From Megaustenia siamemsis (taxonomy: Eukaryota > Mollusca > Gastropoda > Stylommatophora > Ariophantidae): a stretch of DNA of 64,000 nt. Below the pieces are notes generated by a model that did not search any database, was not told where the DNA came from, and worked only from the letters and a program-made list of their open reading frames with translations. Both the position numbers and the translations under genes were made by a program. Numbering within the stretch: the first letter of the stretch is position 1; every line of letters begins with the position of its first letter. Location of the stretch: positions 38,515,718 to 38,579,717 of the forward strand of contig JAVIAB010000092.1 in the NCBI GenBank assembly GCA_032433765.1. The letters run 5' to 3'. This document shows, one piece after another, positions 34,445 to 45,109 of this stretch.

Positions 34445-35149
34445 TTAACAAATAAAGGACTCAGTCTTAATAGAAAAAAAGACACAAGTAATGGTAGCAA
34501 AAAAGAAAAAGACATCACCACAAAGCATATTAAAGACAAGTGAAACAATATTTTAAAAAGTTAACGAATTTAAATGTCTGGGAACAATGTTAACCTCAGA
34601 TGGTAGATGTGCAACAGAGGTGAGATGTAGAATGGCTCAGGCAAAGGCAGCTTTCAAAAAATTAGGAAGATACTGTGCTATCTATTTCTGACAATAGAAA
34701 CGGAAAAAAAGAGTTCTTAAATGTTATGTAGAGCCAGTCCTAACATATGGATGTGAATCATGGACGATAGGACAATAAAGAAGAAAATCAGTGGAGGCTG
34801 CAGAAACATGTTTTTTTTTTTCAGAAGAATGATGAAAATACCATAGACTGCTAAGAAGAGTAATGACAACGTTTTGAAAGAGGCTGAAGCAAAAGAGAGT
34901 TAATTTCTAACATTAGGAAAGAAACAATCATCATTTTCGAACATGCAATGAGAAGGAAGAACTGGAATATATTGTGACAACTGGGAAAATTGAGGGACGA
35001 AGAGATAAAGGGGAAGAAAGAAAAAAAAAGATACCGGACAGCTTAAGAGAATGGGTTAGCAAAGGGTCAACAACAGAAATGATAAATAACCGTCAATATC
35101 GAAAGTTGTGGGGAGACATGATCACTAACGCGAGAAGACATGGTGTCTC

Positions 35150-35205
<56 letters not shown>
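34445..35205 (+). pseudogene. LINE family A1 copy with long (GAT)n tail
   Basis: Carries GLSLNRKKDTSNGSKKEKDI-like residues, KCLGTMLTSDGRCATEVRCR, MAQAKAAFKK, VEPVLTYGCESWTIGQ, MKIPxTAKKSNDN and IEGRRDKGEERKKK in broken frames. After GGTGTCTCATGATGATGATG the tail runs for about 18 GAT/ATG units to 35203. This is among the longest A1 copies in the window. It is heavily frameshifted. Confidence 0.88.
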
Positions 35206-35421
35206 TATATACATTTGAATCAATTGCCCTTCAAACAAAATCCAGACACCTAATGTAGGTCAGACAGATACAAACATTTTCATAATTTGAAAAGTTTCTT
35301 GTTTATGTTTTGTGTTTATTACATTTTTTACAGTCTTCCTGCAATAGGGTAATGATAGATGGGTTAAGAAAGCGGAAAGAGAGGATCTATCTATCTATCT
35401 TTCGTTCGCCTGAAGCATTGT

Positions 35422-35702
35422 CTATATCTGCAATGTCGTTTCCTGTATAAATGTTACTGTCTTTTGTAATTCTTGCAGTGGCCCATATAGTTTTGTCTGT
35501 AGTGTTGTATCTATGGGCAATGGATTTTCCTCAGTCTACTATATTCAGTGCAGTCTTGAAGTATGTGTTCAGCAGTCTGGGGCGCCTGTCCACATGTACA
35601 AGTAGTTGAGGTGCCGATCTTGAATTTTGTATACATGTGACTATGGAGTCGATTGTGTCCTGTTCTGAGACGTATAATGATAACTTGTTCATATCTATTC
35701 AT
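35422..35702 (-). pseudogene. LINE C-terminal knuckle region and end
   Basis: EQVIIIRLRTGHNRLHSHMY is followed by TCTCGQAPQTAEHILQDCTE, a C-x-C...H...C pattern usual after RNase H in this group. A further frame change lets the final part read TLQTKLYGPLQELQKTVTFI then QETTLQI and TAG. Confidence 0.85.
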
Positions 35703-36184
35703 ATTATAAAAGGCATCCTGATTTGGGCTTGTGGTCCTCTGATTGATTTGATTATCTGTTTCTTATGATGGTATGTAACAGGTGTATCTAGTTGTGTGCC
35801 TGTTGAACCTTCCTTTGCCAACTGATCTGCTTTCTCATTTCCTGGTATTCCACAGTGAGATGGGATCCACTGCAGGGCAACCCTGTGGTGCTTGCAGAGT
35901 TCAGTCAATAAGGTCTGCAGATGTGGTAATTTTCTGGATTGTAGTGCCTGGAGTACTGATCTTGCATCTGTCAAAAACACTACAGGCTGCGGGCTAAGAT
36001 TAATGTTCAGCAGTTTTTCTATTGCTAACTTTATTGCTTGTATTTCTGCATCATAATTGTGACAATATTTCCCTGTTGCTATTTTATTCATATCCCTAGT
36101 GTTATTTGGGTATTCTATATATGCACCTGCTCCCCATTTTTTACTGCATTCTGTGCTGATCCATCTGTATACACACGAATCCAT
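35699..36184 (-). pseudogene. LINE RNase H domain
   Basis: The start is in the neighbouring frame (36115-36438: YPQDLWIRVYTDGSAQNAVK, first catalytic Asp). After a frameshift near 36130 it continues here: GAGAYIEYPNNTRD, then NYDAEIQAIKLAIEKL (catalytic Glu), VVFLTDARSVLQAL (second Asp), and LQWIPSHCGIPGNEKADQLA (His and last Asp). All expected catalytic residues can be found across the two frames. RNase H would remove the RNA strand of the RNA:DNA hybrid. Confidence 0.9.
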
Positions 36185-36259
36185 AGGTCTTGTGGGTATT
36201 CTTCATCCAGGAAACTGAGAGTTATTGTTTTTCGCTGTAGACTATTCTGTTCCTCTTTA

Positions 36260-36967
36260 TCAACTATTCCTTTCACTTCTGTCCGTATTTGAACTGATAA
36301 TCCAGATTCCTCTGTCCAGGGGAGTCTGTTCTGGTATGGGCAGTAGGGGGTTAACAGCTCTTGGCATGTCTGGTGTTTGTCTACTAATACGCTTGGCTTG
36401 GTGGATAAAACTGCTTCTCTTAAGTCGTCCCAATGCAAGATTTTGGAATCGGTCCTTCATTGGATGTCTCGGCATGCAAGCAAATTTTTCTGCCTGTATC
36501 AGCACCTTTGTGTCCCTCCGTTCTCTCAGTGCTGGTATCCTCCACAATTTCTCCATCTCTAATATTGGTGTTGATTTCATTGCTCCTGTGATGACCCTAA
36601 GTGCCTGGTTTTGTACTTTATCCAGTTCTTGAAGTGTGGTGTTTGATGCTGAACACCATGCAGATGATCCATATTCTAAATGTGGGCGTATACTCTGTTG
36701 GTAAACTTTACTGAGTATTTTCCCACTCGCACCCCACGTAGTTCCACACAGCTTTCTTAGAATAGCCAATTTTCTCCTTGCTTTTTGGGTTGCCTTATTT
36801 ATCTGCTGTTTCCAAGATAGTTTGTTATCAAATGTAACTCCGAGATACGTAGCCTGTATGTCTTCTTTCACAGGCTCATTGTTTATATAGATGGCTCCTG
36901 CTTTTTGTTTTGGGGAAGAGTGAAAAGTGTAGTACTGCATTTGTCTGTATTGATGCTGATACACCAT
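36260..36967 (-). pseudogene. LINE thumb/connection region
   Basis: A 235-residue frame that continues the RT after a one-base frame change near 36900-36960. It carries YLGVTFDNKLSWKQQINKAT, RKLCGTTWGASGKILSKVYQ, SIRPHLEYGSSAWC, LDKVQNQALRVITGAMKSTP and RLKRSSFIHQAKRI, the usual C-terminal part of I/Jockey-group RT proteins. It drifts out of frame near 36310, where the frame ending in the RNase H start takes over. Confidence 0.88.
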
Positions 36968-38034
36968 CTATTTGTCCATGAATTCAGTGCATTCATAGCT
37001 CTTTGTAACAATTTGGAGGCCACTGTTGCATACTCCTCTGTGCACCACATTACCAAGTCATCTGCATACATTGCCACTTTGATACCATGTGGTAGTTCAG
37101 TAACTAGGTCATTGATGTAGATCAGAAAAAGTGTTGGAGATAGTACCCCTCCCTGTGGAACGCCCTGGCGCAGTAAGACCTTCTTACTCTTAAGACCATC
37201 CAGTTGCACTCTGGCTCTCCTGTTATGCAGGTATGCTTTGACCCATTTGTACATCCTGCCATTTACTCCATAATTTCTCAGTTTCTTCAAAAGCCCTTCC
37301 TTCCATACCTTATCAAATGCTTTCTTTAGGTCTATCCATGCTGCTAGTACCAGTTTCTTTTCTTGAAACGCATCCTCAATTTCCTGGGAAAGATAGGTTG
37401 CCTGATCTTCGGTAGAGTAACACTGTCTAAAGCCTGCTTGTTGTGGGACAAGGAGATTTTCACTTTCCAGGTACCACTGCAGTCTGAGATTGATTATACG
37501 TTCCATTGTTTTACACAAACAGCTTGTAAGGCTGATTGGTCTATAGCTGGATGTCATTGAACCATCTTTTCCTGGCTTTAGTAATGGTATCATAATTGCT
37601 TCTCTCCATGCCTGTGGCACTTTACCTGTGATCCAGCAAATGTTGTAGATCTGCAGTAGTTTTGCTTTAGCTGCAGTTCCCAAGTTCTTAATCATTTCAT
37701 TAGACACTCCATCACTACCTGGTGACTTTTTCATTTTTAATTTGGATATTGCCAGCTCTAGCTCTCTTTGTGTAATGGGTATTTCCATGACTTCATGTGC
37801 AGTCTCTTCTTGTCTTGCATTTTGTTGTTTTAGACGGGTCTCTTGACGTTTCTCTAGGCTAATTTCAATATTGTTGTCATTTGCAAAGGAGTCTGCAAAG
37901 TGATTTGCTGCATGTTTACCTGTTAGAATGTTTCCATCCTTCTTCAGTGTAATTTTTGTGTTCCCTTCTGTACCCTCATCATTCAGCTGTTTTACAAGCT
38001 TCCACACTTTTCTTGTGTCTCGTTCTAGATTCAT
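36883..38034 (-). pseudogene. Reverse transcriptase domain of the I-clade LINE
   Basis: A 383-residue frame. Landmarks in order: MKKSPGSDGVSNEMIKNL; AWREAIMIPLLKPGKD; SSYRPISLTSCLCKTMERII; LVPQQAGFRQCYSTEDQATY; AAWIDLKKAFDKVW; VLLRQGVPQGGVLSPTLFLI; and KVAMYADDLVMWC. They correspond to RT blocks 1-5, with the catalytic Asp in DLKKAFDKVW and the YADD pair. The frame runs past 36900 into a wrong frame (last residues after STTLFTLPQNKK), where the next segment takes over. Catalytic residues are intact. Confidence 0.92.
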
Positions 38035-38256
38035 GTACTCTGTTTTCTCTTTCCAACTTCTCCGTCTGGCTTGTAGTTTAGCCCATTGAAATTTGGCTTT
38101 AGCATGCTGATAGTTATTGTGGTGTTCCTGGCAGGGTTATTTTCTGCTTGTTTTCGAGATGTTTCCATGTCATTGTGCAGTTGCTCTAGTTCACTATTCC
38201 AGTATGGTTTGTAGTGTTTCCGTGCCCCTCTGGGTATTGTTTCATCCAGCTCCTTG

Positions 38257-38442
38257 TCGTGGGGATGGGCTTAACAGTCACCAGGGACTGAAAACCAAGA
38301 CTGGCCAGGCCTTCCTACACCCGTGCAAGACCACAGTCTGCTCTAGCAATTTAAGTGCTGAAGTCGGAGGCAACCAGCCAAAAGGCGCACTACAAAAATC
38401 AGGATGCCACGCACTCACGCCAATGGGAAAGAGAGGATAACT
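38257..38442. other. Unknown repeat-like segment beside the LINE 5' end
   Basis: Begins abruptly with TTGTCGTGGGGATGGGCTTA at the LINE truncation point and reaches the R-x repeat. It resembles 5' untranslated DNA of other retroelements in style only. No coding content. Confidence 0.35.
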
Positions 38443-38580
38443 GTATACTGCTAACAAGCAATTTGTGTAAACTCCCTTCGTTAGGTAACTATTTTTGTTG
38501 GATCCTTTTATTTAGCTAAGACATTCAGAATATCTAGGTCTTTGACGGTCTTAAATTGTGTATCACAGTAAATACATAAC
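38443..38580 (-). repeat. Dispersed repeat R-x, copy 2
   Basis: Inverted match to 415-552: AACTGTATACTGCTAACAAG, CAATTTGTGTAA, TTTGTTGGATCCTTTTA, AGAATATCTAGGTCTTTGAC. A SINE-1 copy again lies nearby (38670). Confidence 0.7.
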
Positions 38581-38669
38581 AAATTAGAGAAAGATGAGTG
38601 AAAGAAGGGGCGAGAAGTAAAGCCTAGAGAACAAGCGAAGAAACGAATAGGGAAGGGAAAGAGAAATAA

Positions 38670-38926
38670 AAAAAAAAGTACTCCCGTCACGCCAAGTGGC
38701 GTATAGGGAATATGGTGTTAGTGACTATAAATTTTACAGACCTTCGGCACATGATTTTTAGGGTAATGCGGTCGGTATTACGCCCGTGCCGCTTTACTTT
38801 CCCAGGAAAAAATCCGGTACCCATTGAAGGCTGGGTGAACCCGGAAGCTGTCGGTTGGGATCGAACTCTACCTCTTGTCCTTTGTAGTCCAGTTTAATAA
38901 CCACTGAGCTATCGCGGCTCCCTGAG
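38670..38926 (-). mobile_element. SINE-1, full-length-like, with target duplication
   Basis: Order (plus strand): CCCGTCACGCCAAGTGGCGT, GGTGTTAGTGAC, CTTCGGCACATGATTTTT, GCCCGTGCCGCTTTACTTTC, GGTACCCATTGAAGGCTGGG, then the tRNA head complement ending GAGCTATCGCGGCTCCCT. AGAGAAATAA occurs on both sides (38660-38669, 38927-38936), a likely 10-bp target duplication. Confidence 0.92.
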
Positions 38927-38982
38927 AGAGAAATAAGTCCAGGAATAGGTGGAGAATGAATTACGACAGGGGAATTGAGAGA

Positions 38983-38984
<2 letters not shown>

Positions 38985-39027
<43 letters not shown>
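38985..39027. repeat. (GA)n microsatellite
   Basis: About 20 GA units. Confidence 0.97.
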
Positions 39028-39028
<1 letters not shown>

Positions 39029-39059
39029 AAGAAATAAAGAAAAAAGAGAAAGAAAAAAA

Positions 39060-39570
39060 TAACATAGGTGAGATGCAGAATAGTTCAGGCAATGGCAGGT
39101 TTCCATAAAAATGAGGAAGATACTGTGCAATCCACTTTTGACAATAGAAACAAGAAAATGAGTTCTTAAATGTTATGTAGATCCAGTCTTAACATGTGGA
39201 TGTGAATCATGGACAATATGACATTAAACAGAAGAATGTTGAGAATACCATGGACTGCTAAGAAGAGTAATGGCAATCTTTTGAAAGAGGCTAAATCAAA
39301 AAGAGAGTTAATTTCTAACATTAGGAAAGAAGCAATCATCGTTTTTTTTGGCCATGGAATGAGAAGTGAACAGCTGAAATATATTGTAACAACTGGGAAA
39401 TTTGAGAGACGAAGAGGTACAGGTACGCAAAGAGAAAAGATACAATACATCTAAAGAGAATGGCTTAGCAGAAGGTCAACAACAGAAATGATAAATAACT
39501 TCGAGATCAAAAGTTGTGGAGAGCCATGATCACCTACGCTAGCGGGCACGAAACTTGATGATGATGATGG
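39060..39570 (+). pseudogene. LINE family A1, 3' end
   Basis: Begins EMQNSSGNGRF-like residues, then MRKILCNPLLTIETRK-like text. A deletion removes about 60 bp (after GACAATATGACATTAAACAG), so RRMLRIPWTAKKSNGNLLKE follows directly. Then KRELISNIRKEAIIVFFGHG, MRSEQLKYIVTTGKFERRRG and a tail CTTGATGATGATGATGGG. Internal deletion and frameshift. Confidence 0.88.
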
Positions 39571-40579
39571 GATGATATGTCAAAGCTATTACAAACATTC
39601 TGCTTTCAAAGATTTATTTTGAGAAACCCATTGAATAAATAGTCAGAAATTTATGATAAATCGATCCACAACGTAACATTAGATGACTTTTGAAGTACGA
39701 CTGGTTCAAGTATCGTTATGCATTCTCTAGTAAGCAAATGTCATAATTATTTTTAAATGTGTGCATTCAGAAAAAGCTTTAATGAAATTTTTGTGTACGC
39801 ATGTTAGATTTTGGTGGTAGCAGATATGTTCTGTTAAGTATTTTGAAATCTTCGTTATATTTCCTGCGCGGATGGAGTTAGAAACAAGAGTCAAATAGAA
39901 AATGCATGCTTCCGCAGTTTTTGCACACAGCAATGGGTAACGAGTATCTAAAGATATTGTTAACGAAACTGATAATCAACTTCAAGGGAATAATATTCAA
40001 ACGAGCTAAATTGCTTGGAAATTGAATATGCACTCCACCCTAGCGGTTGCACCTTCTAAACTAAAAATTATTACGCCCACCAATTTGATATCTTCCTGAA
40101 TTTGTAGCCGTTAAAGACAAATCCATTAGTGATAACATGAGAATAAAGAGCATAAGAAACAATGTATTATATCATATAAACAAATGTTTTTGACTGTAAA
40201 TTAAGTTAAAAAACAACAACGCAATAAGGATTCAATTTGCTGCTCGCAATATCTCTTCCAAATAATTTGGCTTGCGTCAAGTGCAAACAGTTTATATATC
40301 AATAGCGCAGTGTTGCGTTATATAAATGCAATTTTGTAGCAATAAACGAGTCGCTTTGTGAGAAGTGTATTTTTATGCAAGTTCAAAAGTGTCGTTTTGT
40401 GAAAACAAATGAACAAAGAAAAACATGTACATTTTGATATTTCATTTATAGAAATGTATGATGCCATGAAATATTCTCTTCACATTCACACCAACTTTAA
40501 AAATACGATCAAATGACAAAGACAGGAAAAGTCAGTTTCTTCGTTCAAAAACGTGCACCTTATGTCTGGTATAGTAGAA
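39571..40579. other. Unannotated stretch
   Basis: AT-rich, no recognised element. Confidence 0.35.
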
Positions 40580-40812
40580 CATTGTCATCAGACACCGGGC
40601 CTGGAGGCGCGATCATCTCTATACGTCACTCTCGGCAGCGCGTCCTTACAATTCCCCTGTTGATATTCTCTCGTTCCACGTTGTTTAGCTGTCTGGTGTT
40701 TTCTCTTTTTGTCTTCTTTTGTTTTTTTCCTCCCCAAAATTTCCTTCTGTAACGATATTTTCGATTCGTCTTCTCTTCTCATGACATGCTTAAAGAAATG
40801 CAACTGCTTTTA
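40580..40812 (-). pseudogene. LINE family A-like 3' end, old copy
   Basis: The minus strand reads MHFFKHVMRREDESKISLQK then EILGRKKTKEDKKRK, the place of GHVMRRE...KIEGRR in A1. It is divergent and ends near GGCCCGGTGTCTGATG. Confidence 0.6.
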
Positions 40813-41256
40813 ACTGATATAGTTTAAAAGCTTTCTTTATTTTCTGGGGGAGAATTAAAAAAAAATAGAATAAATGATAGGGTAAAGGCTTTATGTGATT
40901 AGTAGACGACACAGATTTGAACGACGTTTAGGCTAAATAGGCCTTCAGCAGGAACAAACAAACAACACGCACACACAGATGTGTATGTAAATACAACTAA
41001 TCCTACATAGCTAACTAGTAACGAAACATCCAAAACAAAATAATTGAAAAATGTTAAAGAAAAGAAAAATGACTTCCCTGTGTCGTGGGCCGTAGTCAGA
41101 ATGTGAAAGGGCGAGTCACACGGGTGTAGCTGTAATTATACCCTCTGGTCAGGCGAAGGATTCTAAAAATACGCGAGTCGTGAAAACGCTATCTAGGTTA
41201 CCTCGACTGCATAGACACTGACAATGTCTAAAAGATCAAAGGACCCATAAATACAC
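40813..41256. other. Unannotated stretch
   Basis: No recognised gene. Confidence 0.3.
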
Positions 41257-41258
41257 GT

Positions 41259-41330
<72 letters not shown>
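41257..41330. repeat. (AC)n microsatellite
   Basis: About 34 AC units, followed by an AT/CATA-rich stretch. Confidence 0.98.
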
Positions 41331-41424
41331 ATGCGTGTATACATATATACACGTACAGATAGACATGCACATGCCTATATATATATATGTATACGTACAT
41401 ACATACATACACACACACAATAAT

Positions 41425-41760
41425 ACTTCCGGTTTCAAGATGGCACGGTCGTGTTTGCGTCAACGTTCACTGTTACGTTTTTTGTGTTGGAAAGATGGTT
41501 AATTCTATCTTTCCCATGCAGATCAGTGTATAGATAAAAAGTTCCACTGTTGGGAACTTCCCCAGTGAAGCGGAGTACATGCATGTGATCTGAAATCCTC
41601 TACAGTGTGCGCAATAGTGTGTTCTGTGTTGATTGCAATATATGTCATCATTGGAATACACCGGTCAATATGACGTTTAGGCGGCAGGAACTTTTAATTG
41701 CTGTGTCTGAAAAGTGTTCCTTGTTGCAGTTTCCTCATATTCCAAGTCCGGCTTGTTACA
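41425..41760 (+). other. Possible LINE 5' region plus conserved peptide repeat, copy 2
   Basis: Starts ATACTTCCGGTTTCAAGATG then GCACGG, a promoter-like start like that at 18138. At 41670 it reads MTFRRQELLIAVSEKCSLLQ then FPHIPSPACYRSY, homologous to 18808-18890. The tissue or element type is unknown. Confidence 0.45.
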
Positions 41761-42063
41761 GGAGCTACTGAGTTAAGTGCTCTGTGCACACCGTGAGCTG
41801 TGTGTATCATCCGTGTTGATCATGTTTCGATATTCCAATGGTTTACGATGAATGATGATATCGTATGACAGGGAACAGTTGGATGTTTTCACATTCTGTG
41901 CGGTTTCGCCTTATGTCTTTTGGCGTGTGCTGAGACTGCTATGATGGGGACTACAGCTACCCTTCTCTGTTTTGGAGATGAGTTAATAATTCGGATGATT
42001 CCACTGGCACAGACGGTTGAGCAATTATTGATTTTAATTTGTTTGCAGTGATACCGAGACCTT
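41761..42063. other. Unannotated stretch
   Basis: No recognised element. Confidence 0.3.
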
Positions 42064-42101
42064 CCATAACCATAACCATAACCATAACCATAACCATAAC
42101 A
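42064..42101. repeat. (CCATAA)n hexanucleotide repeat, 6 units
   Basis: Six copies of CCATAA. Short and internal, so unlikely to be telomeric. Confidence 0.9.
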
Positions 42102-42477
42102 CACAATAATAATATAGCTTTTACCATACAATTTTTTCTATGTTTGTTTCAATTCTCCTCATATTTAGCATTGCTGCAGCGTTGCATTCATTTGCATTTC
42201 TTTGCGTTAACCCTTTATGTTCTGGCCTTTGTCAGGACTTCATTATTTTTATTTCCACCAGTCCTTAGTAATCTTGATATTCTTTCTGTTAAATGACATC
42301 TCTGTCGTCTACAAGGACCTTCTTGTTTGTTTATCAATCATCCATAATTCAGTTCCATATGAAAGGCTTGGCCCTAACTAACACTGGACAGTTCTCGTTC
42401 GTACTTCTGTTGACAAAGATAGATTGTGCAAAATGCTTGGTAGAACATTGCTAATAAATCAGTCTTATCGGGATAAA
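42102..42477. other. Unannotated stretch
   Basis: Possibly an old LINE remnant, not resolvable. Confidence 0.25.
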
Positions 42478-42750
42478 GTTCCCTCCACGGCATGCTAGTC
42501 GTGTGGAGAATATGGTGTTAGTGATACTATTTTTCTATGACCACAGCACATTATTTGGTGATGTGGTCATCATCACGCCAGACCGCCTTTACTTCTTATA
42601 AAAATCACTAGTACCCATTTTTTTTTTAGGCTGGGTGAACCCCAGAGCCTTGTTAGTCCGAAAAAAGAAATTCCGCCACTTCTGGAGATACGGACTCTTC
42701 TGATCAGGAAACGAGCATACTCAGTCACCACTCAGTCATAGAGGCTGCTT
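42478..42750 (-). mobile_element. SINE-1 copy, old
   Basis: GGAGAATATGGTGTTAGTGA, GATGTGGTCATCATCACGCC, CCGCCTTTACTTCTTATAAA, GTACCCATTTTTTTTTTAGG and CTGGGTGAACCCCAGAGCC are followed by a decayed tRNA head to about 42750. There is an insertion around 42660-42690. Confidence 0.75.
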
Positions 42751-43335
42751 ATCAGAATAAGAGCATTTCCATATATAAACTTATTTCTCGGTTCACCGTC
42801 CCAAAAAGGGTTTCATGAAATATTTTCTGGAGTAACGGCCTGTGGTAGTGCTGACTATATTACGAAAATGGTTCCTAACAACATTTCCCCGTAAACTGCA
42901 ATCAAAGCGTTTAAGCATTTTCCTTGTCTTATTTTTGTTATGTTGAAATATGTTTACACCTGGGCTGGACGAAATTGCATGCAAATATCCTTTAACAGAC
43001 GCTTATCTAACGATTAATGACGGGTATCAGTATACAAAATATAGAGTATATAAAGATCATTGGAAAGCCAGAAATTAATAGCAATTGGAGAGGATGCACG
43101 ATCAACAATAGGAGATTTGTGATGTATTCAAATGTAGGAAGAACATTTAAGCAAACTATGCCATTGTGTATGTTCTTTTCTGTAACTGGATCAAGGATGT
43201 AATATAGGAACCGTTGTTGCGACGAAGTTAAGATGCTCGATTTATAATCTGAACTAACTCTGCTCCAATTTGTTGTGTGCGATATCACGCAACTTTCACT
43301 CCATCCGGGCCTCGCTATAAATAAAACGTTGGCTT
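42751..43335. other. Unannotated stretch
   Basis: No recognised gene. Confidence 0.3.
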
Positions 43336-43388
43336 ACACAAATAAACAGTCTGTACACAAATAAACAGTCTGTACACAAATAAATCAG
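43336..43388. repeat. 19-bp tandem repeat, 3 copies
   Basis: ACACAAATAAACAGTCTGT repeated, the last copy partial. Confidence 0.9.
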
Positions 43389-43599
43389 CTTTTTAAAATT
43401 TACCTCGGTGGCCTTGTCTAGTGCTAAGTAGCTTGTACACTATGCTGTGATCTTCCCGTATTACTAGAAAAAAAAGGTTTGCTCATATAAGAAATGTTGT
43501 GGAGGTTGGTGTACCTAAGACGAAGACGCAGTTACTGACAAAGAGGTCACATTTTCAAGATGTCGCTGCTCGCAAGGTAAATACTGCCTCAATCGCTTC

Positions 43600-43870
43600 T
43601 TAAATGTTGTTAGATTTGTGTTTGTTTGACGATATTTCTTCTGGTACTAACTTTATCCCTTTCTCATCGCATAGCCATGGAGGTTGTTGGGGCTCTACTG
43701 ACAGATTTAATCAATCTTCCCCATTGATATCTATCTACAGTTACTTTTTGGGTTTCTGCGAAGTCGAGGCCTCTCCATTCTTTGATGCTGTCTTCGCATC
43801 TCTTTCACTGTCTATTTTTATTTCTTCCTCTTTTCACAGTTCCCCTTAGAATAGTCTTTGTCATTCCACA
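43600..43870 (-). pseudogene. Possible LINE fragment, degraded
   Basis: The plus-strand text CTCCATTCTTTGATGCTGTC, AGTTCCCCTTAGAATAGTCT and CATTCCACATGACC has the look of the complement of a LINE C-terminal half (for example 'GHVEM..TI..GNCE'). No frame is clear. Confidence 0.3.
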
Positions 43871-43911
43871 TGACCAACATACACGGACAAACAATTCTAT
43901 TGTGCGTTTAG

Positions 43912-44171
43912 TAAAAAACAGTAAAGAGCCCTAGTCACGCCAAGTGGCGTATAGGGAATATGGTGTTAGTGACCATACATTTTACAGACCTTCAGCACAT
44001 GATTTCTGGGGTGAATTGGTCGGTATTACGCCCGTGCTGCTTTACTTTCCCAGAAAAAATCCGGTACCCATTTAAGGCTGGGTGAACCCGAAAGCCGTCG
44101 ATTGGGATCGAACCCTACCACTTGTCCTTTGTAGTCCAGTTCACTAACCACTGAGCTATCGCAGCTCCCTT
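43912..44171 (-). mobile_element. SINE-1, full-length-like
   Basis: All parts are present from GTCACGCCAAGTGGCG to the tRNA head GAGCTATCGCAGCTCCCT. Flanks TGCGTTTAG (43903-43911) and TGCATTTAG (44172-44180) look like a target duplication with one change. Confidence 0.93.
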
Positions 44172-44790
44172 TGCATTTAGCACAGATCTATATAAAAAAA
44201 ACTTAAACTAAAAAATCTACTCAACCATGTTTGGTGATATAAAATACATCAACTGGGAATTGCATAAAACAGAGATATTTGTCATTTATCATTATTCAAT
44301 CACTGCTAGAATTACTGATAGAGATAGAGATAATCACACCGATGATGTAGGTTGCGAAATAAATGATGCTGTGCTTCTGTAGAATATTACCGTTAGGTAA
44401 CACAAAATAGTACAGGATATGTAAAATTCAGTAATCCACAAGAAAACAAAACAGTAACACGGTAACACAAAAAGGCGAAAGATAGCTAGAACTAGCTGAA
44501 ACGGTCAGTCTATTACAGAAGACATTTGAATAGACTTACTAAAGACGCACGCATCACAATGAGCCGAATTTCTTTTATGATGGCGGCTATGATCAAGAGA
44601 GATCTGCCCTTTTAATTTATTTCAATGTGTGATACATCGGAGGACGCTATTGCCATGCAATAACCATTGGGGTCATGTGTCATAAAATTGAGGTGACCTT
44701 CATTTTTTTATTTTTCGTTTTCATATTTAGAGATAAAAAGTAGACAAGAAAAAGGAATCAAAGTCAACGATCACAACATAAACAATCTCC
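44172..44790. other. Unannotated stretch
   Basis: No recognised gene. Confidence 0.3.
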
Positions 44791-44801
44791 CATATTCAGG
44801 T

Positions 44802-45061
44802 GGGAGCCGCGATAGCTCAGTGGTTAGTGAAATGAACTACAAAGGACAAGAGGTAGGGTTCGATCCAAACCGACGGCAACGGGTTCACCCAGATTTAAAT
44901 AGCTACCGGATGTTTTTCTTAGAAAGTAAAGCGGCACGGGCGTAATACCGACCTCATTACCCCAAAAATCATGTGCCGAAAGTATGTAAAATGTATGGTC
45001 ACTAACACCATATTACCTATACGCCACTTGGCGTGACGGGGGTACTTTTTTTTTTTTTTTA
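44802..45061 (+). mobile_element. SINE-1, full-length, T-tailed, with target duplication
   Basis: A reference copy. Head GGGAGCCGCGATAGCTCAGT, B-box GGTTCGATCC, body AAAGCGGCACGGGCGTAATA, CATGTGCCGAAAG, then CGCCACTTGGCGTGACGGGG and a T-tail. CATATTCAGGT occurs on both sides (44791-44801, 45062-45072), an 11-bp target duplication typical of LINE-mediated retroposition. Confidence 0.95.
44813..44866 (+). promoter_or_regulatory. Pol III internal promoter (A and B boxes) of SINE-1
   Basis: A-box-like TAGCTCAGTGG (44813-44823) and B-box GGTTCGATCC (44857-44866), spaced about 33 bp apart as in tRNA genes. This is inferred from tRNA consensus only. The first T-run (45049-45060) could act as a Pol III stop. 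Confidence 0.75.
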
Positions 45062-45109
45062 CATATTCAGGTGACACAAAACTTAATAGCAGAGACAAAG
45101 GATTAACAA

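Larger units (their letters stand above)
35388..38256 (-). mobile_element. I-clade (Nimb-like) LINE, 5'-truncated, frameshifted
   Basis: Element on the minus strand. Order: linker (near 38256-38040: ELDETIPRGARKHYKPYWNS), reverse transcriptase, thumb/connection, RNase H, then a Cys/His knuckle. The coding end is a TAG at about 35422. Only about 30 bp later a GATAGATAGATAG tail closes the element (35385-35402). The 5' side stops inside the linker at about 38256; the endonuclease and ORF1 are missing. At least four frameshifts are needed (near 36900, 36310, 36130, 35700), so it is inactive. A terminal RNase H plus a short tetranucleotide tail is typical of the I superfamily, including the Nimb elements known from snails. 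The clade is not proven. Confidence 0.85.

Noticed and set aside
36225..37560. Plus-strand frames over the I-clade LINE
   Set aside because: They are shadows of the RT and RNase H frames on the minus strand.
42064..42101. (CCATAA)n as a telomere trace
   Set aside because: Only six units, not TTAGGG, and inside ordinary DNA.
44802..44880. Functional tRNA gene
   Set aside because: A tRNA-like head is present, but it continues into a conserved SINE body, occurs many times, has target duplications, and the anticodon arm is not convincing.
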